From the NCBI RefSeq assembly GCF_001591645.1, contig NZ_BCVH01000001.1, positions 620,001 through 684,000 of the forward strand: 64,000 nt of DNA, given 5' to 3'. Below the pieces are notes generated by a model. It did not search any database. It was not told the DNA's origin and saw nothing but the letters and a program-made list of their open reading frames with translations. This DNA comes from Robertmurraya korlensis NBRC 107688. GTDB lineage: Bacteria; Bacillota; Bacilli; Bacillales; Cytobacillaceae. Of this stretch, positions 52,830 to 60,968 are shown in pieces (within the stretch, counting starts at the first letter, position 1; each line of letters opens with the position of its first letter). The translations under genes and the position numbers were made by a program.

Positions 52830-53705
52830 ATGTGGACTAATAGAATGAAGGTGGTAATCGTATCACTCTTCCTTTCGTTACTTGTTTTGCCTCTTCTAAG
52901 TGGGGTTTTTGAACCATTAGTAAGGGGTGAGGGAGATGTAACTGTTTTTGAGGAATATTGGCTCCTATTATTGGCATTTGCTATGTATGCTACACCTGTT
53001 ATTCTCTGTACAGCTGTCCCAGTCAATTTAATAGCAGGTTTTGTTACAAAAAAAGTAAAACATTTTAAGCTTTTAATGAGTTTCTTGATACATATTATCC
53101 CTGCTGGTTTAATTGGGCTTATGGGAGGGATAGGTTTTACTAGTTTAACGCTCTTTGTGGCTCTTATCTTTTTTGGTGTAGATTATCTAATCTTCCATAG
53201 GGAAAGTTCCATAAAGTTTAGATATGTTACTTTAGTCCCTTTTGCTATCATCCTGTTTTCTATTCTACCCGAAATAATGGAGAGAGCAGAAGATTCTATT
53301 GACTATACCGTTATAAAAAATAAAAAGACTCCTCAAATTGGTTTATATGTTAATCAGAAGAGAGCATCTATTCATCCAAGCTCCTGTTGGACTAATAATA
53401 AGAGTGAGGGCTGCATGGTGGACAAAGAACCATATATTTTACCAATTAGTCCTGTTGGTATTGATGAAATGGTTGTTTCGGGTGATGTAGAGGTGGAAGT
53501 GATTATAGCAAATGAAGAAAAACACTTGCCTATGGACGCTTATTATATTGACGGAAACGAAATTGTAAAAGCCAATGTCACAAAAAACACATTTACTTTA
53601 CCTGCACATATTAAAGAACAGGTGGTGAAAGTGGTAATCACAACAGAGACGAGTCAAAAACTTTTCTTTTCCTTTGGAATTAGGAATGGGAATAGAGACA
53701 TTTGA
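52830..53705 (+). CDS. Membrane protein of unknown function
   Basis: About 291 aa. Five hydrophobic segments lie in residues 8-160 (for example 'VIVSLFLSLLVLPLLSGVF', 'LLLLAFAMYATPVILCTAVPVNLI' and 'FVALIFFGVDYLIF'). They are followed by a soluble domain of about 110 residues with a likely beta-rich extracytoplasmic fold and two cysteines ('SSCWTNNKSEGCMVDKE') that could form a disulfide. ATG 52830 follows GGAGAGAAGGG. An upstream in-frame opening at 52749 has no ribosome site. The family was not recognised. It appears monocistronic. Confidence 0.7.
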   Translation: MWTNRMKVVIVSLFLSLLVLPLLSGVFEPLVRGEGDVTVFEEYWLLLLAFAMYATPVILCTAVPVNLIAGFVTKKVKHFKLLMSFLIHIIPAGLIGLMGGIGFTSLTLFVALIFFGVDYLIFHRESSIKFRYVTLVPFAIILFSILPEIMERAEDSIDYTVIKNKKTPQIGLYVNQKRASIHPSSCWTNNKSEGCMVDKEPYILPISPVGIDEMVVSGDVEVEVIIANEEKHLPMDAYYIDGNEIVKANVTKNTFTLPAHIKEQVVKVVITTETSQKLFFSFGIRNGNRDI

Positions 53706-53756
53706 AGGTTTCAACAGCACCTGCTACTCAGTTTATAACATATGCCGAGCTTGCTG

Positions 53757-53790
53757 CAGTCTGAGTCTAAAGAAGGTTTGACTCAGACTG
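53757..53790. other. Hairpin between convergent genes
   Basis: An 11-bp perfect stem, CAGTCTGAGTC (53757-53767) with GACTCAGACTG (53780-53790). There is no real T run. It is probably a transcript-end structure for the membrane protein gene. Confidence 0.5.
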
Positions 53791-53849
53791 TGTAAATATC
53801 TAGCTTAGGAACACTTCAATTCAAAGACTCATAAAATTAAAAGTATTCT

Positions 53850-54407
53850 TTATTCCAGGTTTGCATGCTTTCCGTACATCTTACTAGAGTCTAATTCTTT
53901 AATCTCCATAAATCTTAATATTAATGCGTCATAAAATAACAGCATTGTCTGTTCAAATAGAGAGCCCATTGGTTGAATAGTATGGTAATCACTGTTTGAT
54001 TTATCTTTCTGTGCACCCGGTAGTGGAACAATGATATCCGCTAGTTTTCCAAGTGTAGATTCAGGTGAGGCTGAAATTAACGCTACCATTCCACCTAACT
54101 TTTTCGCTTTTTCTGCAATTGCAATTAACGTACTCGTTTCTCCAGAGCCTGAACCAATAATCAGGAGGTCTCCTCGTTCTAAATTCGCGGTAACCGTTTC
54201 TCCTACCACATAGGCATCAATTCCCATATGCATCATACGCATTACAAATGATTTGCCCATTAAGCCAGATCTTCCTGCACCAGCCACAAAGACTTTTTTT
54301 GATTCTAAAATGCTTTTTAATAATTTTTCAGCTTCTAATTCAGGAATTAAATCAACGGTTTTATTTAATTCCTGTACTATTTCTCCTAAATAGTGCGTTA
54401 TATTCAT
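53850..54407 (-). CDS. hxlB: 6-phospho-3-hexuloisomerase
   Basis: 185 aa SIS-domain protein: 'VFVAGAGRSGLMGKSFVMRMMHMGIDAYVVGE', 'LIIGSGSGETSTLIAIAEKAK' and 'PMGSLFEQTMLLFYDALI'. It converts hexulose-6-phosphate to fructose-6-phosphate, the second step of ribulose-monophosphate formaldehyde fixation. It starts 6 bp after hxlA and shares its promoter. Length equals B. subtilis HxlB. Confidence 0.95.
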   Translation of the reverse strand: MNITHYLGEIVQELNKTVDLIPELEAEKLLKSILESKKVFVAGAGRSGLMGKSFVMRMMHMGIDAYVVGETVTANLERGDLLIIGSGSGETSTLIAIAEKAKKLGGMVALISASPESTLGKLADIIVPLPGAQKDKSNSDYHTIQPMGSLFEQTMLLFYDALILRFMEIKELDSSKMYGKHANLE

Positions 54408-54413
54408 GCTTGA

Positions 54414-55058
54414 TTATCCTTGTAAAACTGCTTCTTTAATTAGTTCTTGCATCCTTGCTGCTACTGCCTTTTTGTCCTCTTTTCCAGTAATCCCACCGCC
54501 TACAATAACAAGGTCAGGTTGTTGATCAATTACCTCTGGAAGTGTTTCTAGTTTAATTCCTCCAGCAACAGCTGTTTTCGCATTTTTTACCACACTCTTT
54601 ATTGTTGCAAGGTCTTCAAATGAATTTTTACCAACAGCTTGCAGATCATAGCCAGTATGAACGCAAATATAGTCGACTCCGAATTCGTCTAATTGTTTTG
54701 CACGTGTAGCAATATCCTTTACAGAAATCATATCAACTAGGATTTGTTTCCCTTGTTTTTTCGCTTCTTCAACAGCACCTTTAATTGACTCGTCTTCAGC
54801 TACACCTAAAATGGTGACGATATCTGCTCCAGCAGCAGATGCTTGACTTACTTCATAGCCAGCAGCATCCATAATTTTCAAATCGGCTAATACCGTTAGA
54901 TTAGGAAAAGCTGCCTTTACTTCCTTTACTGCTCGAAGACCTTCATTGATTACAACTGGAGTTCCAATTTCGACTACATCAACATGTTCCTCTACTTCTT
55001 TCACTAATTCAATAGCTCCTGGGATATCAACTAAATCTAATGCTAACTGCAATTTCAT
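54414..55058 (-). CDS. hxlA: 3-hexulose-6-phosphate synthase
   Basis: 214 aa TIM-barrel enzyme of the OMP decarboxylase superfamily: 'LQLALDLVDIPGAIELVKEVEEHVDVVEIGTPVV', 'VLADLKIMDAAGYEVSQA' (D-x-K-x-x-D motif), 'VDYICVHTGYD' and 'VVGGGITG'. It condenses formaldehyde with ribulose-5-phosphate. AAAAGGAG lies before the ATG. It is the first gene of hxlAB, with a TATAAT -10 on the minus strand at 55105-55100 and a weak -35, as expected for an activator-dependent promoter. Confidence 0.95.
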   Translation of the reverse strand: MKLQLALDLVDIPGAIELVKEVEEHVDVVEIGTPVVINEGLRAVKEVKAAFPNLTVLADLKIMDAAGYEVSQASAAGADIVTILGVAEDESIKGAVEEAKKQGKQILVDMISVKDIATRAKQLDEFGVDYICVHTGYDLQAVGKNSFEDLATIKSVVKNAKTAVAGGIKLETLPEVIDQQPDLVIVGGGITGKEDKKAVAARMQELIKEAVLQG

Positions 55059-55099
55059 AAATTTTTCGCTCCTTTTTTGTTTTGTTGTGGCATGAGCTT

Positions 55100-55168
55100 A
55101 TTATAAATACAAAATAATCAGTAAGTGAAGTACGCACATTAAACTCATATAGTAACAAAAAGTATACT
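55100..55168 (-). promoter_or_regulatory. hxlAB promoter with probable HxlR binding region (copy A)
   Basis: On the minus strand, -10 TATAAT is at 55105-55100 and a poor -35 (TCACTT) is at 55128-55123. Just upstream, at 55168-55121, is a 48-base segment starting AGTATACTTTTTGT and ending GTACTTCACTTAC. It recurs in opposite orientation upstream of hxlR. HxlR activates hxlAB in B. subtilis from direct repeats upstream of hxlA, so this is the likely site. Confidence 0.7.
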
Positions 55169-55182
55169 GTGCAGACATAAAA

Positions 55183-55212
55183 AAAACATGTACGTTTTAC
55201 CGTACATGTGCT
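55183..55212 (-). terminator. Terminator after hxlR
   Basis: On the minus strand, an ACATGTACG...CGTACATGT stem is followed by TTTTTTT. It separates hxlR from hxlAB. Confidence 0.8.
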
Positions 55213-55217
55213 TTTTC

Positions 55218-55580
55218 TTATTTCATTTGTACCTCTTCATCCGTATGCGTTTCTATAAATTCTTTATAATCTTTTCCCCATTCATACATGGCCTCGAGAA
55301 TGGGCATTAATGTTTTTCCTCGCTCTGTAAGGGAGTACTCCACTTTCGGAGGGACTACAGGGTATACTTCTCGGTGAATAATAAAGTCGGATTCGAGCTC
55401 ACGTAGTTGGTTCACTAACATTCTTTGGGTAATAGAAGGCATTAAGTTTTTTAATTCATTGAAGCGTTTTGTACCTTCCTTGCCTAGATACCACAGAATT
55501 AACATTTTCCATTTTCCACCAATGACAGCTAACGTTAGTTCCTTTTCACAACTATACTCACGATAACAAACATGACCCAA
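55218..55580 (-). CDS. hxlR: HxlR-type transcriptional activator
   Basis: About 120 aa winged helix, nearly superimposable on B. subtilis HxlR: '[38 protein letters not shown]', '[15 protein letters not shown]', '[28 protein letters not shown]'. It activates hxlAB on formaldehyde. The start is uncertain: TTG 55580 is well spaced from AAGGGGTG, while GTG 55589 overlaps it. Here hxlR lies on the same strand as hxlAB and upstream of it; in B. subtilis the genes are divergent. Confidence 0.94.
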   Translation of the reverse strand: MGHVCYREYSCEKELTLAVIGGKWKMLILWYLGKEGTKRFNELKNLMPSITQRMLVNQLRELESDFIIHREVYPVVPPKVEYSLTERGKTLMPILEAMYEWGKDYKEFIETHTDEEVQMK

Positions 55581-55603
55581 TTTCCACACCCCTTGAATTG
55601 TTT

Positions 55604-55649
55604 AGTATACTTTTTGTCGCTATATAATAAGAATGTACGTACTTACTTA
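55604..55649 (+). promoter_or_regulatory. Second HxlR-site-like segment upstream of hxlR (copy B)
   Basis: AGTATACTTTTTGT at 55604, continuing CGCTATAT and GTACGTACTTACTTA, repeats copy A (55121-55168) with about 40 of 48 positions shared, in the opposite orientation. It points away from hxlR. It could mediate autoregulation or mark a rearranged ancestral promoter. Confidence 0.6.
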
Positions 55650-55971
55650 GAGGAAGTATAGCAGTTATGCTCAAAACTGTACAGATTTTCCATTCATGAT
55701 CATTGTTGCATAGCAAAAAAAAAGGAGGTTGAAAAAGGGGTTTAAATTATCTATTAATTTTATAGCTTGTACATTCTTGTTAACTAAAATAATGTGTTAA
55801 TTTAGTAACTGAGTATATTAAATGTTGGTAGGTGGGTTCTCCAAAAACCAGTATAATGTAGAGACTACCTTAAAGATCAACAAGTTATATAGGAACTCAA
55901 AAAAACTATTGATTGATTTTACAACTTATTTTTCATATATTTAGGTAAAAATACTTAGGAGACATTACTCA

Positions 55972-56547
55972 ATGGATAAGAAATTAGATTCAAAAGAAAA
56001 AATTCTTCAAATCGCCTCAGGGCTTTTCCAACTCCAAGGGTACCATGCTACAGGTATCAATCAAATTATCAAGGAAACGGGTTTACCGAAAGGGTCCATT
56101 TATCATCATTTTCCAAACGGGAAGGAAGAACTAGCATTAGCAGCAGTAAAGTTTACAAGTAAATATATTGAAGATAGGATTATATTCTTTATTAATAAGG
56201 AGCTAGACGTAGTGGATGCCATGCAAGCTTTCATTATAGACTCAGCTAATCAATTCAGAAATCCAGAGGACATCGAAGGAATCCCACTTGGTTTACTTGC
56301 TTGTGAAACGGCTTTAATCAGTGAACCTTTAAGACTAGCATGTATGCAAGCATTTCAGAATTGGGAACAGATTATTGTCAATCAGTTTATAAAAGAAGGA
56401 TATGAAAAGGATGTTGCAGCCAAAGCGGGAATTCTTTTCAATTCATTAACGGGCGGAGGGATTATTCAATCTTTAACCAATAAGGATCCTGGGCCCCTTT
56501 TAGCTGTTGCGGAAGCCATTCCATTAGTATTTCCAAAAAAGGGGTAG
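55972..56547 (+). CDS. TetR-family regulator, LmrA/QdoR-like
   Basis: 191 aa. HTH 'IASGLFQLQGYHATGINQIIKETGLPKGSIYHHFPNGKEELALAA', followed by an effector domain typical of the LmrA/YxaF (QdoR) subgroup. In B. subtilis these repress lmrAB and the quercetin dioxygenase gene qdoI and are released by flavonoids. Here the gene is directly upstream of qdoI and an lmrB-like exporter, and an LmrA/QdoR box lies in the qdoI promoter. TAGGAGA precedes the ATG. Confidence 0.9.
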   Translation: MDKKLDSKEKILQIASGLFQLQGYHATGINQIIKETGLPKGSIYHHFPNGKEELALAAVKFTSKYIEDRIIFFINKELDVVDAMQAFIIDSANQFRNPEDIEGIPLGLLACETALISEPLRLACMQAFQNWEQIIVNQFIKEGYEKDVAAKAGILFNSLTGGGIIQSLTNKDPGPLLAVAEAIPLVFPKKG

Positions 56548-56571
56548 ATTTTTTACTTCCTTTCCCCTACA

Positions 56572-56589
56572 ATTAGACAGACCGGTCTA
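56572..56589 (+). promoter_or_regulatory. LmrA/QdoR-type operator
   Basis: ATTAGACAGACCGGTCTA fits the reported B. subtilis LmrA/YxaF box (AWTATATAGANYGGTCTA) at 16 of 18 positions. It contains the near-palindrome AGACCGGTCT and lies 28 bp before the quercetin dioxygenase start. Confidence 0.82.
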
Positions 56590-56617
56590 TTCAATAATTT
56601 GAAAGGGGAATGGAAAA

Positions 56618-57627
56618 ATGACAACAAGACTTTACCAAGGATTACCACAAGAAAAAGTACCATACTTACTGAGAAGTGGTGATGGAAAAAGATATCTATT
56701 CGGACGACAAGTAGCTACAGTGATGGCAGATGCCTTAAGTACTGATCATATATTTGAAATGGTTTTACTTACTGGAGGGAAAGGTGATTCTTTTCCTTCC
56801 CATAAGCACAACGAGATTCATGAAGGAATATTTGTGCTAGAAGGAAAACTAGAACTCTCCGTGAATTATGAACTGTATCTCCTATTACCAGGTGATTATG
56901 CTCATATCCCTGCAAATACCATACATAGTTATTGCATCAGAGTCATAGAACCAAGTTTGTCTCTTATACATCTAAAGGAAGCCTTGCACAACTTTACTCT
57001 ATGATTGGTGAACCATATGACAAGGTAGAATACCCCCCTCATATAAAAAATGAAATCCCTAATGAGCGATATCAAGAGGCTACGACTACTACTGATATTG
57101 AGTTCTTCTTTGATATCAAACCAAGTGGAGGGAGAATGCTTGTTGAAAATCATGTAGTTCCCGGTAGAATGGTCCCTTATGTTCTAGAATCTGGTGAAGG
57201 TGATCGTCTGTTAACTGGTGATCAGCTGCATAGAATTATTGCCACACAAAAGAATACGGATGGTCAATTTATCATTGTTTCTTCTGAGGGACCGAAAGGA
57301 GAAAGAATAGTAGATCATTATCATGAACATCACACAGAGACATTTTTTTGCCTAGAAGGGCAGATGACGATGTGGGCGAATGGAGAAGAAATAAAAATGA
57401 ATCCAGGTGATTTCCTCCATGTTCCTGCCTATACTTCTCACTCTTATCGATTAGACTCTCATTGTACGAAGGTATTGGGCTTATTAGCGTCTGGTTTGTT
57501 TGAGCCTTTCTTTCGTATTTTAGGAGATCCATATGAACATCATATTTTCCCTAGCGAACCAAGCCCACTACGGTTTGATCGGGTGATACAAAATATTGAC
57601 ATGCTAGATTTAAAAATGTCTAAATAA
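56618..57627 (+). pseudogene. qdoI: Quercetin 2,3-dioxygenase gene with a frameshift
   Basis: Two overlapping frames together encode a full bicupin like B. subtilis QdoI/YxaG (337 aa). The first half (56618-57004) reads 'PYLLRSGDGKRYLFGRQVATVMA' and the metal site 'SHKHNEIHEG'. The second (from about 56932 to 57627) reads 'QSHRTKFVSYTSKGSLAQLYSMIG', 'PYVLESGEGDRLLTGDQLHRI' and 'DHYHEHHTETFFCLEG'. The frames join near 56930-56935, where loss of one base would explain the shift (expected H-S-Y-x-x-Q-S-H). Both metal sites are intact on either side. It is either a recent pseudogene or a sequencing error. The native enzyme opens flavonols such as quercetin. Confidence 0.88.
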
Positions 57628-57719
57628 GTGACAAATCAAAACTAACAGTAGCACTGAACAGGAAGGGAAAGGACATTTCCCTTCCTTCATTATGATTATT
57701 ACTATAGATGGAGGTACTT

Positions 57720-59111
57720 ATGATAAAATCTGAACATTCACATAGAGATAAACTCATTTTCTTACTCTCTTTTACTTTAGTTATCTCTGTGATGAACTCA
57801 ACCATGTTCAATATGGCTGTCCCTACTATAACGAGAGATTTTCATCTGAAGCCTTCTCAAGCTGGATGGATCATTACTGGTTATATTGTTGTTTACGCAA
57901 TCGGAACGGTTATGTATGGCAAACTAGCAGATAAATACAAGTTAATGAACTTACTAACGTTTGGACTTAGCCTTTTTGCTGTTGGTTCCATTGTTGGGTT
58001 TTTGGCTATTAATTTTGAAATCACGGTTCTCGGAAGAATGCTACAAGCAGCAGGTGCCTCCGTTATGCCAGCTTCATCGCTTATTATTCCATCTAGATAC
58101 TTCTCACCAGAATCTCGGGGGCGCGCATTAGGTATCGTTTCGGCTGGAACGGCTTTAGGAACTGCTATTGGCCCCATAGTAGCTGGAGTAGTCATAAGCT
58201 TTATCAGTTGGCGCTATTTATTCATTATCTCACTTTTATCAATCATTACTTTGCCTTTATTCAGAAAATATCTAAAAGAAGAAGTCCAACATAACGAGAC
58301 AAAGACAGATATACTTGGAGCTATCTTCCTAGCTGGTACAATTTCCCTCAGTCTACTTGCCATTACCCAAAGGTCAGTATGGTTTGCTTCCTTTGGACTA
58401 ATGATGTTTGTTCTTTTTATATGGAGAATACGTAAAGCAAGAGAACCGTTTATCAATATTACTGTATTTAAAAACAAGAATTACTCATTGGCCATTTTAG
58501 TATCAGGATTGAGTACTGGTATAGGATTCGGGATTCCTTATTTAACTCCTCTCCTTTTACAAAATGTTAATGGTATTTCTCCATTCATGAGTGGGTTAAT
58601 AATGTTTCCAGGAGCACTGTTAGCCGCATCATTAGGAAAACAAGGTGGACGGATAGCAGATTATAAAGGTAATCGATTCTTAACCTATACCGCATTAACA
58701 TGTTTTTTCATCGGTTATAGTCTTCTTTCCATATTTTCAGGGCTATCACCATATGTAATTATGTTTGTTCTCCTATTTGCCTGTATAGGTCAAACGTTTA
58801 CACAAATAGCCCTCGCAAATACGGTTTCTAGTTCTTTGCCTAAAGAACAATCAGGTATAGGTATGGGAATCTTTATGATGACAAATTTCATTGCTGGAGC
58901 CGTTGCCACTACTTTCATTAGTATCGCAGTAGAAAGAAAGGCAGATGTCATGCAGTTAAATCCTTTATTAATCGATTCTAATGGGGTAACTTATAGTAAT
59001 ATCTATACAAGTTTGGCCATTCTTATTTTATTGATTATCGTCTTATATGCTAATAGCTTTCGCAAAAGCTCTTCAGGCAGCTTAAAAAAACAACTAGATC
59101 GTGTTATATAA
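57720..59111 (+). CDS. EmrB/QacA-family drug:H+ antiporter (LmrB-like)
   Basis: 463 aa MFS with about 14 hydrophobic spans. Motif A is 'GKLADKYKLMNLLTFG', motif C-like 'GTALGTAIGPIVAGVVISFISWRYLF' (antiporter signature), and 'RIADYKGNRFLTY'. It resembles Bacillus LmrB, part of the same flavonoid-responsive regulon as qdoI. ATG 57720 follows GGAGG. No second QdoR box was seen directly upstream, so it is probably co-transcribed with qdoI. Substrates may be flavonoids, lincomycin or similar. Confidence 0.88.
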   Translation: MIKSEHSHRDKLIFLLSFTLVISVMNSTMFNMAVPTITRDFHLKPSQAGWIITGYIVVYAIGTVMYGKLADKYKLMNLLTFGLSLFAVGSIVGFLAINFEITVLGRMLQAAGASVMPASSLIIPSRYFSPESRGRALGIVSAGTALGTAIGPIVAGVVISFISWRYLFIISLLSIITLPLFRKYLKEEVQHNETKTDILGAIFLAGTISLSLLAITQRSVWFASFGLMMFVLFIWRIRKAREPFINITVFKNKNYSLAILVSGLSTGIGFGIPYLTPLLLQNVNGISPFMSGLIMFPGALLAASLGKQGGRIADYKGNRFLTYTALTCFFIGYSLLSIFSGLSPYVIMFVLLFACIGQTFTQIALANTVSSSLPKEQSGIGMGIFMMTNFIAGAVATTFISIAVERKADVMQLNPLLIDSNGVTYSNIYTSLAILILLIIVLYANSFRKSSSGSLKKQLDRVI

Positions 59112-59160
59112 AAAATAAGTATATTTACTGCTTCCTAAGCAATAAATATACTTATTTTTT
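59111..59160. terminator. Bidirectional terminator between the MFS gene and sspH
   Basis: A 17-bp perfect stem (59111-59127 with 59143-59159; core AATAAGTATATTTA) is flanked by A and T runs. Confidence 0.88.
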
Positions 59161-59166
59161 TCTATT

Positions 59167-59346
59167 TTATTGTTCAAGTAAACTGGTTACAGAAACAGTT
59201 TGCTTTTTAGTAGGTTCATCTAGGGGATGAATAGTGGCCATTCCTTTTTGTTGATCAACATGTTCTATGTAGATTTGTTTTCCATTATAAGTTACATTGG
59301 TCATTACTGATGAAAACGATATTTCTTGTGCCCTTTGTGAGTCCAT
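59167..59346 (-). CDS. sspH: Small acid-soluble spore protein, H type
   Basis: 59 aa. The minus-strand translation begins 'MDSQRAQEISFSSVMTNV' and contains 'VTYNGKQIYIEHVD' and C-terminal 'VSVTSLLEQ'. This matches the SspH pattern: M-x-x-Q-R-A-x-E-I near the start, V-x-Y/F-x-G-x-x-V/I-x-I-x-x-V-D in the middle, and V-x-V-x-S-L at the end. SspH-type proteins are minor SASPs of the forespore core. GGAGGAAG precedes the ATG, and a strong terminator follows. A sigma-F/G promoter was not clearly recognised. Confidence 0.88.
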   Translation of the reverse strand: MDSQRAQEISFSSVMTNVTYNGKQIYIEHVDQQKGMATIHPLDEPTKKQTVSVTSLLEQ

Positions 59347-59603
59347 AATTTTTTCTTCCTCCTTTTTGATTTACAATATATTTTAATATTTACAAGAGGG
59401 GAACAGATTATGTGAAGGATCATTAATACAGCTTACGCGCAATTTGTGAAGAAACTCACTTAAGTTATAGGAGCATTGATTTTAATGCCTAGTTATGGAA
59501 TCTCTTATTGTAGAAAAGGATAGCATTAGTTGAATAAGATGTCTGGTTTTTTATGGTAAAATATATAAAGCAAAGCAAAAGAGTGAGCGGAGAGGTGTTT
59601 TTA

Positions 59604-59777
59604 GTGACAAAGAGAAAGAATGTACTATCATTAATCGTTTTAGCCTTACTGATATTAACAGCAGTGTTAAATCTTAATACGTATAATTACGCAAAAAATG
59701 CTTGCATTGAGAACGGCAAGACTCCAATAGTTGACTCGACTTTTTTATCATTTAATTGGAGTGTTTCTTGTGAATAA
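59604..59777 (+). CDS. Small single-pass membrane protein, unknown
   Basis: 57 aa. A basic N-terminus ('KRKN') is followed by one hydrophobic span ('VLSLIVLALLILTAVLNL') and an extracytoplasmic tail with two cysteines ('NACIENGKTP' and 'NWSVSCE'). GTG 59604 has GGAGAGG upstream; an in-frame ATG at 59553 has none. The family was not recognised. The two cysteines may form a disulfide. Confidence 0.6.
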   Translation: MTKRKNVLSLIVLALLILTAVLNLNTYNYAKNACIENGKTPIVDSTFLSFNWSVSCE

Positions 59778-59838
59778 TGTATCCTACGTTATTTAACAAA
59801 CGAGGGAGGTTTGTGAACATAATAATATTTATTTAGAT

Positions 59839-60024
59839 ATGAACGAATATAGCATAGATTCAACTAGGGAATTAGATGAACAAATAAAGGAATGCGCAAA
59901 GGTAGATGTGGCTCCTTTGGTTAAGGTTTACGAATCGAAAACCAGTAATTTTAAAGATTTTAGACTGTACAAAGAATATAAATTCAAGGAATATGAGTGC
60001 GGTTGTGACGGTAGTGAAATTTAA
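59839..60024 (+). CDS. Hypothetical small protein
   Basis: 61 aa, charged, ending 'YECGCDGSEI'. No ribosome site precedes the ATG at 59839. GAGGGAGG at 59800-59807 serves only a short frame that stops at 59838. It may be a fragment or a frameshifted gene. No family was recognised. Confidence 0.35.
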   Translation: MNEYSIDSTRELDEQIKECAKVDVAPLVKVYESKTSNFKDFRLYKEYKFKEYECGCDGSEI

Positions 60025-60091
60025 ATGGTATTCGAGTACAGGATGATAAGTATTGAATATATTTAGAAAATTAAAAATATGGGGTTTTTTT

Positions 60092-60523
60092 ATGAAAAGA
60101 AATCTTGCCATTTTATCTATATTTACTATTTATTTAATAACTCTTATCGGGTGTTCAAATGAAGACACTGAAGAGTTTGATTTAAACCAACTAACTAGAG
60201 TAGATGTACAAATATTCACAGGTGAAAACAGTGACAATGAAACGATAGTAACAGAGAAAGAAAAGATGAAAGCTTTAAGAGGATTATTTGCAAGAATTAA
60301 GTGGGAACAGAACTTTAAGGCTGAAATGGCTAGAAAAGAAGATGTAAAAACCACTTTATTCTTCAATTTTGATAAAAATATGCCTGAAAGATTATTTGAG
60401 TATATTATATGGTTTAATCAAGGCGAGGCATCAGCGACGATTATTGACAGAGAAAACAATACCTTAGGAACTTTAGAAAAAGAAGATGCCCAAAAACTAA
60501 GAGATATTCTGGTGAATAACTAA
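60092..60523 (+). CDS. Putative lipoprotein, unknown function
   Basis: 143 aa. Signal peptide 'AILSIFTIYLITLIGCSNED' has a lipobox-like L-I-G-C near residue 21. The mature part is a small domain containing 'VTEKEKMKALRGLFARIKWEQ' and 'TIIDRENNTLGTLEKEDAQKLRDIL'. The ATG at 60092 follows GGGG. An in-frame TTG at 60053 gives an overlong signal. No family was recognised. A strong terminator follows. Confidence 0.7.
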   Translation: MKRNLAILSIFTIYLITLIGCSNEDTEEFDLNQLTRVDVQIFTGENSDNETIVTEKEKMKALRGLFARIKWEQNFKAEMARKEDVKTTLFFNFDKNMPERLFEYIIWFNQGEASATIIDRENNTLGTLEKEDAQKLRDILVNN

Positions 60524-60550
60524 AAGAGCAGGCATGCCTGCTCTTTTTTT
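60522..60550 (+). terminator. Terminator after the lipoprotein gene
   Basis: A 12-bp perfect stem, AAAAGAGCAGGC (60522-60533) with GCCTGCTCTTTT (60536-60547), is followed by T. Confidence 0.9.
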
Positions 60551-60968
60551 GTGATTTGGTATGTTAATTTAGTTTTAGCGTATTTAAATATCAATTTAAC
60601 ATTGAGTTATTGTTGAAGCCCTTTTTCTTTTTAACAATAGGGGCAGCATTCCTGTATTAAATGAAAAAATAAAATCATAAATAGTAATCATTGTGAAGTA
60701 GTTGTGAAGTTGAAGTTGGTATAATAGAAAAGCATTTGATCTAGATAATACCTGCATCAACTGCTTTTTTGTTTATAAACCTACCATTCAGGACCGTTTT
60801 TCGTTAAAATAAATATTACCGTTTTTCACAAATTAATGTCCAAAGGTATTTGTGTTTGATAATAAGGTATTAAGCATGATATAAGTGTAACAGAAGTTGA
60901 ATTTTTGCTTTATAGTTTTTGACTGAGAGTCTGAAGATGTATCCATTGTGAGAGGATTTGAGTTTGAA
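60551..60968. other. Intergenic region, 418 bp, with one promoter-like and one hairpin element
   Basis: AT-rich and without an ORF. A TATAAT at 60720-60725 is followed immediately by a 13-bp hairpin with one mismatch (60728-60740 with 60756-60768) and TTTTTT. The hairpin could end an unknown short transcript from upstream. Nothing else was recognised. Confidence 0.4.

Noticed and set aside
60720-60770. Small RNA gene from TATAAT at 60720 to the hairpin at 60768
   Set aside because: The expected transcription start would fall inside the hairpin stem, so promoter and terminator cannot form a sensible unit; no -35 box is evident.
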